Shown piece by piece: positions 32,424 through 40,844 of a stretch of 64,000 nt of DNA (position 1 is its first letter; each line of letters begins with the position of its first letter). Source of the stretch: Reichenbachiella sp. (GTDB lineage Bacteria > Bacteroidota > Bacteroidia > Cytophagales > Cyclobacteriaceae); assembly GCF_033344935.1 (NCBI RefSeq), contig NZ_JAWPMM010000001.1:1040001-1104000 (forward strand), read 5' to 3'. A program made the position numbers and the translations under genes. The notes beneath the pieces were generated by a model, which searched no databases, had not been told where the DNA came from, and was given only the letters and a program-made list of their open reading frames with translations.

Positions 32424-33410
32424 ATGGGGATGAGACTTATCAAACATCCCGTCCTTTGCAATTATTATGTAACGTATCGCTGCAATGCCAAATGTGGGTT
32501 TTGTGATATATGGGAAAAACCATCCCCATATGTAACGCTGGATAACGTACGTGAAAACCTATCGGCACTTAAAAAACTCGGGGTGAAAGTCATCGACTTT
32601 ACAGGTGGTGAACCGCTCTTGCATCAGCAGATCGATCAGTTTTTCGTGCTGGCCAAAGAGATGGGCTTTATTACCACCCTTACCACTAATGCCTTGCTTT
32701 ACCCAAAATTTGCCGAACGGCTCAAAGGCAAAGTGGATATGCTACATTTTAGTTTGGACACGGCCGACAAAGAAAAACATGACACCATGCGTGGGGTAGC
32801 TTGTTTTGACTTTGTGATGGAGTCGATTACGCTTGCAAAATCATTAGGTGAGCGACCGGATATTTTGTTTACTGTATTCGAGGAAAATAAGTCGGACATC
32901 CAGGCCGTCTATGAGCAGATCTGTCTACCCAACGATTTGGTGCTTATTCTCAACCCGGCCTTTGAGTACAATCAAGTTGGCGACAGCCTTTCATCTGAAA
33001 CGCTTGATGAATTAGAGCATTGGGGCAAAAAGAAAAATGTATTCCTCAATCAGGCTTTTGTGGAGCTGAGAAGGGATGGTGGCAACCATGTAGCTGATTC
33101 GGTCTGTAAAGCAGCTAGTACCACACTAGTGATTAGCCCGGAGAATGAATTGATTTTGCCTTGTTATCATTTGGGTGAAAGATCATTTCCCATTCAGGGA
33201 AATTTAGAATCTCTCTATCATTCCACGGAAGTGCAGCGCCAAATTGCTACTGAAGGCAAGCTCCCCGCCTGCGAAGGCTGCACGATCAACTGCTATATGC
33301 AGCCGTCATTCTCTGTCGAAACCAGCAAGTACTTTTGGAAGTCTTTGCCAAGTACTATCAAGTACAATAGGATAAAAAAGACCTGGTTTAAAGTGCTAAG
33401 TTTTTCTTGA
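32424..33410 (+). CDS. Radical SAM protein with C-terminal cysteine cluster
   Basis: 328 residues. The radical SAM motif is CNAKCGFC (Cx3Cx2C) in YYVTYRCNAKCGFCDIWEKP, followed by DFTGGEPLLH and the TIM-barrel strand LHFSLDTAD. C-terminal cysteines (VCKAAST, LPCYHLG, CEGCTINC) suggest an auxiliary iron-sulfur cluster of SPASM kind. The reaction is unknown. It is 3 bp after the toxin gene, so it may ride on the same transcript. Confidence 0.85.
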   Translation: MGMRLIKHPVLCNYYVTYRCNAKCGFCDIWEKPSPYVTLDNVRENLSALKKLGVKVIDFTGGEPLLHQQIDQFFVLAKEMGFITTLTTNALLYPKFAERLKGKVDMLHFSLDTADKEKHDTMRGVACFDFVMESITLAKSLGERPDILFTVFEENKSDIQAVYEQICLPNDLVLILNPAFEYNQVGDSLSSETLDELEHWGKKKNVFLNQAFVELRRDGGNHVADSVCKAASTTLVISPENELILPCYHLGERSFPIQGNLESLYHSTEVQRQIATEGKLPACEGCTINCYMQPSFSVETSKYFWKSLPSTIKYNRIKKTWFKVLSFS

Positions 33411-33509
33411 TGAAACTTCTAATAAGTTGATCCGTTATTAGCTCAATTTAATGATGGTTTGGAATTGTCATTAGGACATTTTTCAACATAATATAACTCA
33501 AGTACAACA

Positions 33510-34328
33510 ATGAAAGTAAAACTTACCTACCTCCTTTTTGTGATTTTTTTCACACAGAATTTAAAAGCTCAAGACACCAAAAATCAAATAATAAAAGAAG
33601 CCATCAAGTTGATTAATCAAGACCTTGATGAAATGGATATTTCTTCCTGCTTAAACCTCAGCCGGTCCGATTACGAAGCGCAATTTAAATCCTCATTGGA
33701 GTCCTTTTTTAAAGAAGAAGGAATTAATGAATACATCAAAGAAGAATTAGAATATCAGGGAGCGGAGGCCATAGCGTCATTGGCTGCAGAGGCATCTGAT
33801 TTCGCTCAGTACAATTTGATTGAAAAACTTAGCATAAACGAGGATGATTTTTATGCATGTCAGGAAAAGCTGGTTCAGCAAATATATGAGAATGATGATT
33901 TTGAAAATGATGGAATGGAGGAACTGGATCAATATCTACAGTCTATGGGAGGGACCATCAGTGCGTCGGATGTGGGGTTGCCGGTTTATGAAAATAGTAC
34001 ACTGGTCACCTATATGAATGAAGAACAATCAGAACAGTTGCTAACAGGAATGTTTCCAGATATAAAGGGTCCTTTTCTAAATTCAGTGATTTATCACAGT
34101 AATGGTGACTTTGATGATATAGTGAGCTTCTACGCGCGTGAATTAAGCGGTTTCAAAAAAGGAAACATTGGAGAAAACTCTATTGGGTTCGCCTCACAAG
34201 ATTACGATTTTAATGGTTTCTTAACTATGGAAGGAATCAAAAAATGGGCTGTTCTGGAAAGTGTTTGGGTTGAAAAAATGCAATCGTCTAACGAAGGCAA
34301 AACCAAAATAGAAATACATTGGAAATAG
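33510..34328 (+). CDS. Secreted protein, unrecognised
   Basis: 272 residues with a signal peptide (MKVKLTYLLFVIFFTQNLKAQ). The N-terminal half is helical and acidic (NQDLDEMDISSCLNLSRSDYEAQFKSS...). The C-terminal half has GLPVYENSTLVTYMNEEQ and VIYHSNGDFDDIVSFYARELSGF, a pattern met in Bacteroidota periplasmic proteins. No named family. Confidence 0.65.
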   Translation: MKVKLTYLLFVIFFTQNLKAQDTKNQIIKEAIKLINQDLDEMDISSCLNLSRSDYEAQFKSSLESFFKEEGINEYIKEELEYQGAEAIASLAAEASDFAQYNLIEKLSINEDDFYACQEKLVQQIYENDDFENDGMEELDQYLQSMGGTISASDVGLPVYENSTLVTYMNEEQSEQLLTGMFPDIKGPFLNSVIYHSNGDFDDIVSFYARELSGFKKGNIGENSIGFASQDYDFNGFLTMEGIKKWAVLESVWVEKMQSSNEGKTKIEIHWK

Positions 34329-34344
34329 TCTTAACATCAGGTAG

Positions 34345-35130
34345 CTATTTAGGAAGTTGGACACTGACTACTTTTCCTTCAACCATGAGTTTTAATATGG
34401 TTTGATCGCCTTCTTTTTTACTGGAAATCAACTCTCCGGTAAGTTGGGTTTCGCCATCATTCATAAATACTTCTGAAGGAGTTCCTTGTTGGATCAACTG
34501 ACCTTCATCCATGACCAACACATGGTCTGCTAGTTTAAAAACTTCAGGTAAATGATGACTGACTAAGACTATTGTGGTTTGTATCAGATTTTGCATAGCA
34601 AGAATTTCTTCTTGAAGTTTTGTGCGCATGCTGGTATCAAGTGCAGAAAGTGGTTCGTCCAGCAGCAATAATCTTGGTTTCCTAACTATAGCCCTGGCAA
34701 GTGCTACCCGCTGTTGTTGTCCTCCGGATAATTGCGAAGGCATACGATTTAGTAAATTGCCTAAATCAGAAATTTCGATAATACGATTGACTAATTCCTC
34801 ATTTCGGTCACTATTTAAACCATACTGAATGTTTTTCAATACACTCATATTAGGGAAGAGTGCATAGTCTTGAAAAACCATTCCGATATTTCTTTTATTT
34901 GGCTTTGTCTGGTGGTTTTTTTTATGATCATACCAGGAGTCATTTCCTACGGTGATCATTCCCTTGTCAGGTTTTAACAATCCTGCTAACATTCTCAAAA
35001 CACTTGTTTTTCCAGCACCCGATTTTCCATAGATAGCCGTTATTTTCCCCTCTTCCAGTTGGGCGTTGACCCGGATGTCGACTTCCTTATGGGAGGAATA
35101 AAATTTCTTATTTAGATTGAAAGCAATCAT
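34345..35130 (-). CDS. modC: Molybdate ABC transporter ATPase
   Basis: 261 residues. Walker A GKSGAGKTSVLRML, the Q-loop, the signature LSGGQQQRVALARAI, Walker B LLLLDEPLSALD, and the H-loop VSHHLP. It lacks the long C-terminal molybdate-binding (MOP) domain of E. coli ModC; only about 40 extra residues follow. It overlaps modB by 4 bp in a modABC operon. Confidence 0.92.
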   Translation of the reverse strand: MIAFNLNKKFYSSHKEVDIRVNAQLEEGKITAIYGKSGAGKTSVLRMLAGLLKPDKGMITVGNDSWYDHKKNHQTKPNKRNIGMVFQDYALFPNMSVLKNIQYGLNSDRNEELVNRIIEISDLGNLLNRMPSQLSGGQQQRVALARAIVRKPRLLLLDEPLSALDTSMRTKLQEEILAMQNLIQTTIVLVSHHLPEVFKLADHVLVMDEGQLIQQGTPSEVFMNDGETQLTGELISSKKEGDQTILKLMVEGKVVSVQLPK

Positions 35131-35795
35131 CTGAAAGAAGTCATAGCTTTCTTATTGAAGAAATAAACTAAGGCCAATATAACAAAGCTGAATAGTAGTA
35201 AAAGAAGTGAATACGAATGCGCTGTAGCATAGTCCAGTCTATTCACGCTGTCAAAGATGGCTATTGACGCCACTCTGGTTTCATCCAAGTTTCCCCCTAT
35301 CATCAATACCACCCCAAATTCTCCAATGGTATGAGCAAAGCTGAGAACAATACCGGTAAGAAGAGCGCTTTTAATATTGGGCAACAGTACCATGGTTAAC
35401 GTCTGCCATCTGGATTTGCCTAAAGTATAAGAAGCCTCCTTGAGAGACGGTGATAGCTGCTGAAACCCGGCCTGGATAGGCTGAATCATAAAGGGTAAGC
35501 TATAAATCACTGAGCCAATAACCAAACCTGAAAAGGTGAAGGCAATGCTGAGATTAAAATGGGAATCTAAAAATTTACCCAATGAACTCTGACTACTAAA
35601 AGCAATTAACAAATAAAACCCCAATACAGTTGGTGGCAAAACAAGGGGCAGAGCAATCAATGCTTCAAAAATAAATTTCAATTTTGATGAGCCATAGGCT
35701 AACCAATAGGCCAAGGGAATACCCACTAGGAGCAATACCGACGTAGTAATGATTGCCAACTTGAAAGTGATATATATAGTATTCCACTCAATCAT
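35127..35795 (-). CDS. modB: Molybdate ABC transporter permease
   Basis: 222 residues with five or six membrane spans. It carries the EAxxxG-type loop (EASYTLGKSRWQTLTMVLLPNIKSALLTGIVLSFAHTIGEFG), which contacts the ATPase. It overlaps modA and modC by 4 bp each. Confidence 0.93.
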   Translation of the reverse strand: MIEWNTIYITFKLAIITTSVLLLVGIPLAYWLAYGSSKLKFIFEALIALPLVLPPTVLGFYLLIAFSSQSSLGKFLDSHFNLSIAFTFSGLVIGSVIYSLPFMIQPIQAGFQQLSPSLKEASYTLGKSRWQTLTMVLLPNIKSALLTGIVLSFAHTIGEFGVVLMIGGNLDETRVASIAIFDSVNRLDYATAHSYSLLLLLFSFVILALVYFFNKKAMTSFR

Positions 35796-36550
35796 TGAGA
35801 GACGTTGTATCCGTAATTTGATAAGATTTCCTTTGCCCTTTCCGAAAACATGAATTTATAAAACTGTTTTGAATTCGAAAGGTTTTCTTTTTTGCCATGA
35901 TTCAACAGTACAATTCCCTGACGAATGGGAGAATAAAGTGTGTCAGGAACAGGTATCCAAGTTCCGGGATAAGATAAATAGGTGGAATAGAGAACAGACT
36001 GGCTGGTAAACCCAATATCCACGTTTTCGGATTGGATGTATTGATTGACCTGACTGATGCTTTCACCTATGATTAGCTTAGTATTTAATCTTTCTTTTAG
36101 TCCAGAAACCTCTAAAGATTGTGCTGCTGCAAAACCATATGGAGCAGTTTCTGCATTTGCAAGAGCAATTTTCTTTATACCTGAATCAAGTAAAGAATTG
36201 ATTCCTAAATCAAGCGTAATATCGTTTTTGACTGTCCAGAGGATCAACTTTCCTTTTGCATACACTTCAGGTGATGAAGCAAGGCCTTCAGCATAGAGCA
36301 AATTCGGATGATTAAGATCCGCTGATAAGAAAATGTCGAAAGGAGCTCCTTGTCTTATTTGAGTGGTCAAAATACCTGAAGAACTACTAGATGCTTCTAC
36401 TTTGATATTATAGGTTGACTCAAATTCATTAATCAGACTTTCCATAGCGTGTTGCATATTAGCCGCTACCGCAAGGGTTACTTTTGATTCCTGTTTAGAT
36501 GAACAGGAGATAATAGCCAGCAATAAGAAAAAAAAGGAAGCCTTGGTCAT
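35792..36550 (-). CDS. modA: Molybdate-binding lipoprotein of the ABC transporter
   Basis: 252 residues with a lipoprotein signal (FFFLLLAIISC). Binding-protein features are VTLAVAANMQHAMESLINEFE, ASSSSSGILTTQIRQGAPFDIFLSADLNHP and APYGFAAAQSLEVSGL. It binds molybdate or tungstate outside the membrane for ModBC. It is the first gene of modABC, 13 bp after a small membrane protein gene on the same strand. Confidence 0.93.
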   Translation of the reverse strand: MTKASFFFLLLAIISCSSKQESKVTLAVAANMQHAMESLINEFESTYNIKVEASSSSSGILTTQIRQGAPFDIFLSADLNHPNLLYAEGLASSPEVYAKGKLILWTVKNDITLDLGINSLLDSGIKKIALANAETAPYGFAAAQSLEVSGLKERLNTKLIIGESISQVNQYIQSENVDIGFTSQSVLYSTYLSYPGTWIPVPDTLYSPIRQGIVLLNHGKKENLSNSKQFYKFMFSERAKEILSNYGYNVSQ

Positions 36551-36563
36551 TTAAACGATTCCA

Positions 36564-36974
36564 TCAATTGACGTTCGCAAATTTCCACCCTAACCAAGAC
36601 ATTGGCAAATAAGCAACAGCTAAATCCAGAATATTAAACCACATCGGGCTAGGGAAGTCGATCACCATCGAAATACCGCCATATAAAAACCAAATGCCAA
36701 TACCGAGGGCAAATTTGAGTTGATGATTGGCAGCGATCTTCGCCGTAGCGAATGCGCCAACCAAAGTTCCTATGGCGTGAGCCAAAAATGGGCCTACGAA
36801 ATGAGCTGGTGTGAACATGGGCATAAATTCTTTGAGGCTTTCCATATCCATGGGATTCATACCCTCTGGTGGAGGAACAATTGTATGGCCAAGCATGATT
36901 AGGCCGATATTTACAATGCTGCCGATGACGATTCCCGCAACGAGGGCTAATATATTTTTAAGTATGGGATTCAT
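36564..36974 (-). CDS. Four-span membrane protein
   Basis: 136 residues with four hydrophobic segments (about 6-30, 60-80, 87-107, 112-132). The N-terminal part has IVPPPEGMNPMDMESLKEFMPMF. It is a common Bacteroidota small membrane protein type of unknown role. It lies 13 bp upstream of modA and may belong to that operon. Confidence 0.65.
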   Translation of the reverse strand: MNPILKNILALVAGIVIGSIVNIGLIMLGHTIVPPPEGMNPMDMESLKEFMPMFTPAHFVGPFLAHAIGTLVGAFATAKIAANHQLKFALGIGIWFLYGGISMVIDFPSPMWFNILDLAVAYLPMSWLGWKFANVN

Positions 36975-37009
36975 GAGTTTTTTATTTAATAGTACAAGAT
37001 ACTGAATTA

Positions 37010-37426
37010 TTACATGGTGGTCTGACCATTATATTCTTTAGTGAAGACTGAGTCAATAGGCTCCCAGAGTTCTATTTTATGGCCTTCTGGGTCCATGATC
37101 CAGGCAAACTTGCCATATTCATATTCTTCCATTTGGCCCACGATTTCCACACCTTCTTCTTTCAAAACCTTTAACAGTTCCACTAGGTTTTCTACCCGAT
37201 AGTTGATCATAAACTCATTTTCAGAAGGGTCATAATAATTTGTATCCGCACCCATCGGACTCCATTGGAGGTAACCAATTTTTTTTGGGTCATTCCCTTG
37301 TCGGAATTCGAATAACGAACCATACTGATTAGTCACCAAGCCTAAATGTTTGCCGTACCATTCTCTTGCTTTTTGTGGGTCTTTACTTTTATAAAAGATG
37401 CCGCCAATACCAGTTACTCTTTTCAT
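37010..37426 (-). CDS. Glyoxalase/VOC-superfamily protein
   Basis: 138 residues from the ATG at 37,426; eight more residues upstream are possible but unlikely. One VOC unit: VTGIGGIFYKSKDPQKAREWYGKHLGL, FEFRQGN, and a C-terminal half with GKFAWIMDPEGHKIELWEP (metal-ligand Glu). Such single-unit proteins act as dimers on small molecules. Substrate unknown. Confidence 0.88.
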   Translation of the reverse strand: MKRVTGIGGIFYKSKDPQKAREWYGKHLGLVTNQYGSLFEFRQGNDPKKIGYLQWSPMGADTNYYDPSENEFMINYRVENLVELLKVLKEEGVEIVGQMEEYEYGKFAWIMDPEGHKIELWEPIDSVFTKEYNGQTTM

Positions 37427-37594
37427 AATAATAGAATTTGATTTGATCAAATATACCTAGTCAGGCTAATTTCGGGCTCACCCAAAAGTATGATTTCCAA
37501 TGATTTAAAATTAAAGTCGATAACAATAGAAATAATTAGGCTTTAGTGCTATTTAATTGAAGAAGGCAGGAGGATTTTTTACTATTTATTCTTT

Positions 37595-37602
37595 TATATT
37601 TG
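37595..37602 (+). promoter_or_regulatory. Promoter -7 element of nqrF
   Basis: TATATTTG fits the Bacteroidota TAnnTTTG -7 element. It is 39 bp before the ATG at 37,642 and overlaps a TTG that would otherwise extend the frame, which supports the later start. The upstream TTTG box is weak. Confidence 0.5.
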
Positions 37603-37641
37603 TGGCTGAAAATTGGAGACAGAAAATTTAATTTAAGAAAG

Positions 37642-38946
37642 ATGTCCTTTATCATATTTACGTCAATAGTTGCTTTTACGCTCGTAATCCTTCTATTGGT
37701 TTTTATCTTGCTTTTTGCACAATCAAAATTGGTACAATCAGGTGATGTAAACCTGGTAATCAACGGGGATTCGGCTAATCCAGTAGTTGCTTCAGCGGGC
37801 TCTACCTTATTGACTACATTGAGTGCACAAAAAATATTCTTACCATCTGCATGCGGTGGTGGTGGTACATGTGCCATGTGTAAATGTACAGTGACAGACG
37901 GAGGTGGTGATGTATTGCCAACAGAAGTAGGTCACTTGAGCAGAACGGAGCAAAAGGAAAATGTTCGTCTGGCTTGTCAGGTAAAAGTGAAGCAAGACAT
38001 GGATATCGAGATTCCTGAAGAGATTTTCGGTATCAAGAAGTGGGAGTGTGAAGTGATCTCCAACTATAATGTGGCCACTTTCATTAAAGCATTTATCGTA
38101 AGGTTGCCTGAAGGTGAGAACCTTGATTTCGAAGCCGGTGGATACATCCAAATCGATGTACCAAAGGTAGAAGTTGATTTCAAAGATATTGACATAGCAC
38201 CAGATCCTAACGATCCTGCTGGTCCAGACAAATTCAAAGAAGATTGGGATAAATTCGGTCTTTGGGATTTGAAAATGAAAAATGACGAGGAAGTGTTCAG
38301 AGCTTACTCGATGGCCAACCACCCTGCAGAAGGCAACATCGTGATGTTGACCATTCGTATTGCCACTCCACCTTGGGACAGAGCGAAAAATGCATGGATG
38401 GATGTAAACCCAGGAATCTGTTCTTCTTATGTATTCTCTAGAAAGCCAGGAGATAAAGTAACTATTTCTGGACCTTACGGTGAATTCTTCATCAAAGAGA
38501 CTGAAGCAGAAATGATCTACGTAGGTGGTGGTGCTGGTATGGCGCCGATGAGGTCTCACTTATTCCACCTATTCCACACGTTGAAGACTGGTAGAAAAGT
38601 AACTTACTGGTACGGTGGTAGATCTAAGAGAGAATTATTCTACGAAGAGGATTTCAGACAGATCGAAAGAGAATTTCCGAACTTCCAATTTGAAATTGTA
38701 TTGTCTGAACCATTACCAGAAGATAATTGGGTAGAGAAAAAATCAATCGATGACAAAGAAGGTGACGGTTTTCTAGGATTTGTACACGATGCGGTGATCA
38801 ATCACCAGTTGAAAGCACATGAGTCACCTGAAGATATCGAATTCTACTTCTGTGGACCTCCGATGATGAATCAGGCCGTATTGAAGATGTGCGACGATTG
38901 GGGCGTACCAGATGAGAATGTATCATTTGATGATTTCGGTGGATAA
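37642..38946 (+). CDS. nqrF: Na+-translocating NADH:quinone reductase subunit F
   Basis: 434 residues. An N-terminal membrane span (about 5-30) is followed by a ferredoxin domain with CGGGGTCAMCKC and a later LACQV (2Fe-2S cluster), then an FAD domain (RAYSMANHP) and an NADH domain (YVGGGAGMAPMRSH, FCGPPMMNQAV). NqrF takes electrons from NADH into the Na+-NQR complex. No other nqr subunit genes lie in the window, so it stands apart from an nqr operon. A clear terminator follows. Confidence 0.93.
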   Translation: MSFIIFTSIVAFTLVILLLVFILLFAQSKLVQSGDVNLVINGDSANPVVASAGSTLLTTLSAQKIFLPSACGGGGTCAMCKCTVTDGGGDVLPTEVGHLSRTEQKENVRLACQVKVKQDMDIEIPEEIFGIKKWECEVISNYNVATFIKAFIVRLPEGENLDFEAGGYIQIDVPKVEVDFKDIDIAPDPNDPAGPDKFKEDWDKFGLWDLKMKNDEEVFRAYSMANHPAEGNIVMLTIRIATPPWDRAKNAWMDVNPGICSSYVFSRKPGDKVTISGPYGEFFIKETEAEMIYVGGGAGMAPMRSHLFHLFHTLKTGRKVTYWYGGRSKRELFYEEDFRQIEREFPNFQFEIVLSEPLPEDNWVEKKSIDDKEGDGFLGFVHDAVINHQLKAHESPEDIEFYFCGPPMMNQAVLKMCDDWGVPDENVSFDDFGG

Positions 38947-38976
38947 TTCCAAACCAAAATCAGAAGAAAATAAACC

Positions 38977-39008
38977 AAAAACCCTGACGGTATCGTCAGG
39001 GTTTTTTT
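38977..39008 (+). terminator. Rho-independent terminator after nqrF
   Basis: ACCCTGACG and CGTCAGGGT form a stem with a GTAT loop, followed by seven T. Confidence 0.88.
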
Positions 39009-39050
39009 ATGTAGTTTTGACAAAGACATCACCTTAACAATGCCTGTAGT

Positions 39051-40205
39051 ATGGACTTGAAGCTCTATTTCGATCCTGTAGATCAAAGCCTATCCAATCG
39101 TAGATTTTCGACCGATTCTTTTATTCAATCTGTTTATCTCAACGAGGACAAATTGCCTGACATCAAACTGATGGATGTAGCTATTATAGGCTTGCTAGAA
39201 ACTCGAGGAAGCGGTGCTTTGAATGATACAGGCGTAAAACTAATCCGAGAGCGACTATATGGCTTGAAGAAAGGAGAAGGCACATGCAATGTGGTGGATT
39301 TGGGCAATCTGAGAAATGGTCCTGATTTGGATGAAACTTATAAGCGAATTCAGTCTGTTTGCCATTACCTCATGTCCAAAGATATATTGCCAATATTGAT
39401 TGGTGGATCACATGATTTGGACTTGGGTCAGTATCTGGCCTATCAGGAAGAGGAAAAGATGGTGAGTATTCTTAATGTAGATTCTCGCTTCGATCTGAAT
39501 GACAAAACCGAGTCGGATCCGAATGAAAATCACATCCATCGTATTTTTACCCACGAGCCGAACTACTTATTCAACTATAGTCAGTTAGCCCATCAGTCTT
39601 ATTTGGTGAATGCCTCTGCAACCAAAGTGCTACAGCAATTGAGTTTTAATCCCATTCGTTTAGGAGCCTTGAGAGATGACATCAAAAAAATGGAGCCATT
39701 GGTGAGGGAAGCGGATATGCTCACTTTTGATCTATCGGCTATCCAATCCATTTATTGCCCTGGAGGCAATAGGAGTGAAATATTTGGATTGACAGGTGAA
39801 GAAGCTTGCCAGATCATGTGGTATGCCGGTATGAATGATAAGTTGAGCTCAGTGGGCATCTATGAGTACAATCCTGAAAAGGAAACGGCTGAGAACCCAA
39901 CGGCGATGGTGATTGCCACCATGCTTTGGTATTTTATAGAAGGATTCAAAAACAGGAAAGACGAAAAAGGGTTTCAGACCAACGACTATATGAAGTATGT
40001 CGTAACCATGGATGCTGAGCCAGAATCTATTGTGTTTTATAAAAGTAGGCTGTCAGACAAATGGTGGATGGAAGTCCCCAATGCTACGCACATTGGGATC
40101 TATGATCGACACTATATTGTGCCATGTGATTATTCGGACTATGAATTAGCTACTAAAGGAGAAGTGCCCGAGCGCTGGATTAATACCTATTCGAAAATGA
40201 CTTAA
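39051..40205 (+). CDS. Arginase/formimidoylglutamase-family protein
   Basis: 384 residues. Ureohydrolase signs are PILIGGSHDLDLGQYLAY (usual GGDHS region), LNVDSRFDLND (usual DAHxD region), and LTFDLSAIQSIYCPGG (usual DxDxxDP region). Each metal motif is altered: GGSHD, NVDSRFD and FDLSAI. The metal site is therefore incomplete compared with active arginases. Bacteroidota have a related set often named formimidoylglutamase. Activity is uncertain. It converges with a PspC gene, overlapping by 4 bp. Confidence 0.75.
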   Translation: MDLKLYFDPVDQSLSNRRFSTDSFIQSVYLNEDKLPDIKLMDVAIIGLLETRGSGALNDTGVKLIRERLYGLKKGEGTCNVVDLGNLRNGPDLDETYKRIQSVCHYLMSKDILPILIGGSHDLDLGQYLAYQEEEKMVSILNVDSRFDLNDKTESDPNENHIHRIFTHEPNYLFNYSQLAHQSYLVNASATKVLQQLSFNPIRLGALRDDIKKMEPLVREADMLTFDLSAIQSIYCPGGNRSEIFGLTGEEACQIMWYAGMNDKLSSVGIYEYNPEKETAENPTAMVIATMLWYFIEGFKNRKDEKGFQTNDYMKYVVTMDAEPESIVFYKSRLSDKWWMEVPNATHIGIYDRHYIVPCDYSDYELATKGEVPERWINTYSKMT

Positions 40206-40387
40206 TAGTCAGGCATGATTAACCACAGAATCAAGTAAACGAGCATACCTGGAAATCCAACAGAACAAATCGAAAGAACTACATATCCTATTCTCACTAA
40301 TGTAGGGTCCAAATCAAAATAGTTAGCAATACCGCCACATACGCCGGCTAGCATTTTGTCAGAAGATCGTGTAAGTCGTCTAGTCAT
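40202..40387 (-). CDS. PspC-domain membrane protein
   Basis: 61 residues: LTRSSDKMLAGVCGGIANYFDLDPTLVRIGYVV, then a hydrophobic stretch ending LILWLIMP. This is the standalone PspC domain linked to envelope stress. The stop overlaps the end of the arginase-family gene. Confidence 0.9.
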   Translation of the reverse strand: MTRRLTRSSDKMLAGVCGGIANYFDLDPTLVRIGYVVLSICSVGFPGMLVYLILWLIMPDY

Positions 40388-40461
40388 AATCTTGGTGTTT
40401 GATTAGTAAGTTAAAAATGCTTTTAAAATCTTAAAAGATACTTCAATATTATTTTGAACTG

Positions 40462-40662
40462 CTACTTCAGCAAACTCAACAATTTGATATGAAGTTTTCC
40501 TGAGGGGTCAAATGCTGGGGTCTGCTCAATCGATTCTTGATTATCCAAATCAGCCTCAGAATCGAAACCTACTGCATTGGATTGAAACCCAATCACGATA
40601 GCCACCAATACACCCAATAAGATCAGGAGTATTTTGGAATATCTGCCATTCAATTTCTTCAT
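40462..40662 (-). CDS. Small single-span membrane protein
   Basis: 66 residues from the ATG at 40,662, giving MKKLNGRYSKILLILLGVLV and one N-terminal membrane anchor, then a short acidic tail. An apparent longer frame back to 40,881 overlaps the next gene and its terminator and is rejected. Function unknown. Confidence 0.5.
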   Translation of the reverse strand: MKKLNGRYSKILLILLGVLVAIVIGFQSNAVGFDSEADLDNQESIEQTPAFDPSGKLHIKLLSLLK

Positions 40663-40788
40663 TACAGTAGGTTTAAATTCTTGAGTAAAGTTTGAGTTTT
40701 TGACCTTACTTATCTTTTGGCAATCGCTGTGCCAAACTCTGTAACTATCTGTAATGCAGTGTGTTGTAAATAATTCAAATAAGAAATA

Positions 40789-40821
40789 AAAAAAGAGTGT
40801 CTCGAATACGGACACTCTTTG
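40789..40821 (-). terminator. Terminator after the M19 dipeptidase
   Basis: Read leftward, AAAGAGTGTC and GACACTCTTT form a stem with a short loop, then seven T. It is 24 bp beyond the stop of the dipeptidase gene. Confidence 0.85.
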
Positions 40822-40844
40822 GTGTATTTGTGACCGGTTTGGTC

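Noticed and set aside
37840..38559. 239-residue open frame opposite nqrF
   Set aside because: It is a shadow of the nqrF frame: nqrF has clear domains and a promoter, while this frame is rich in His, Phe and Arg without a pattern.
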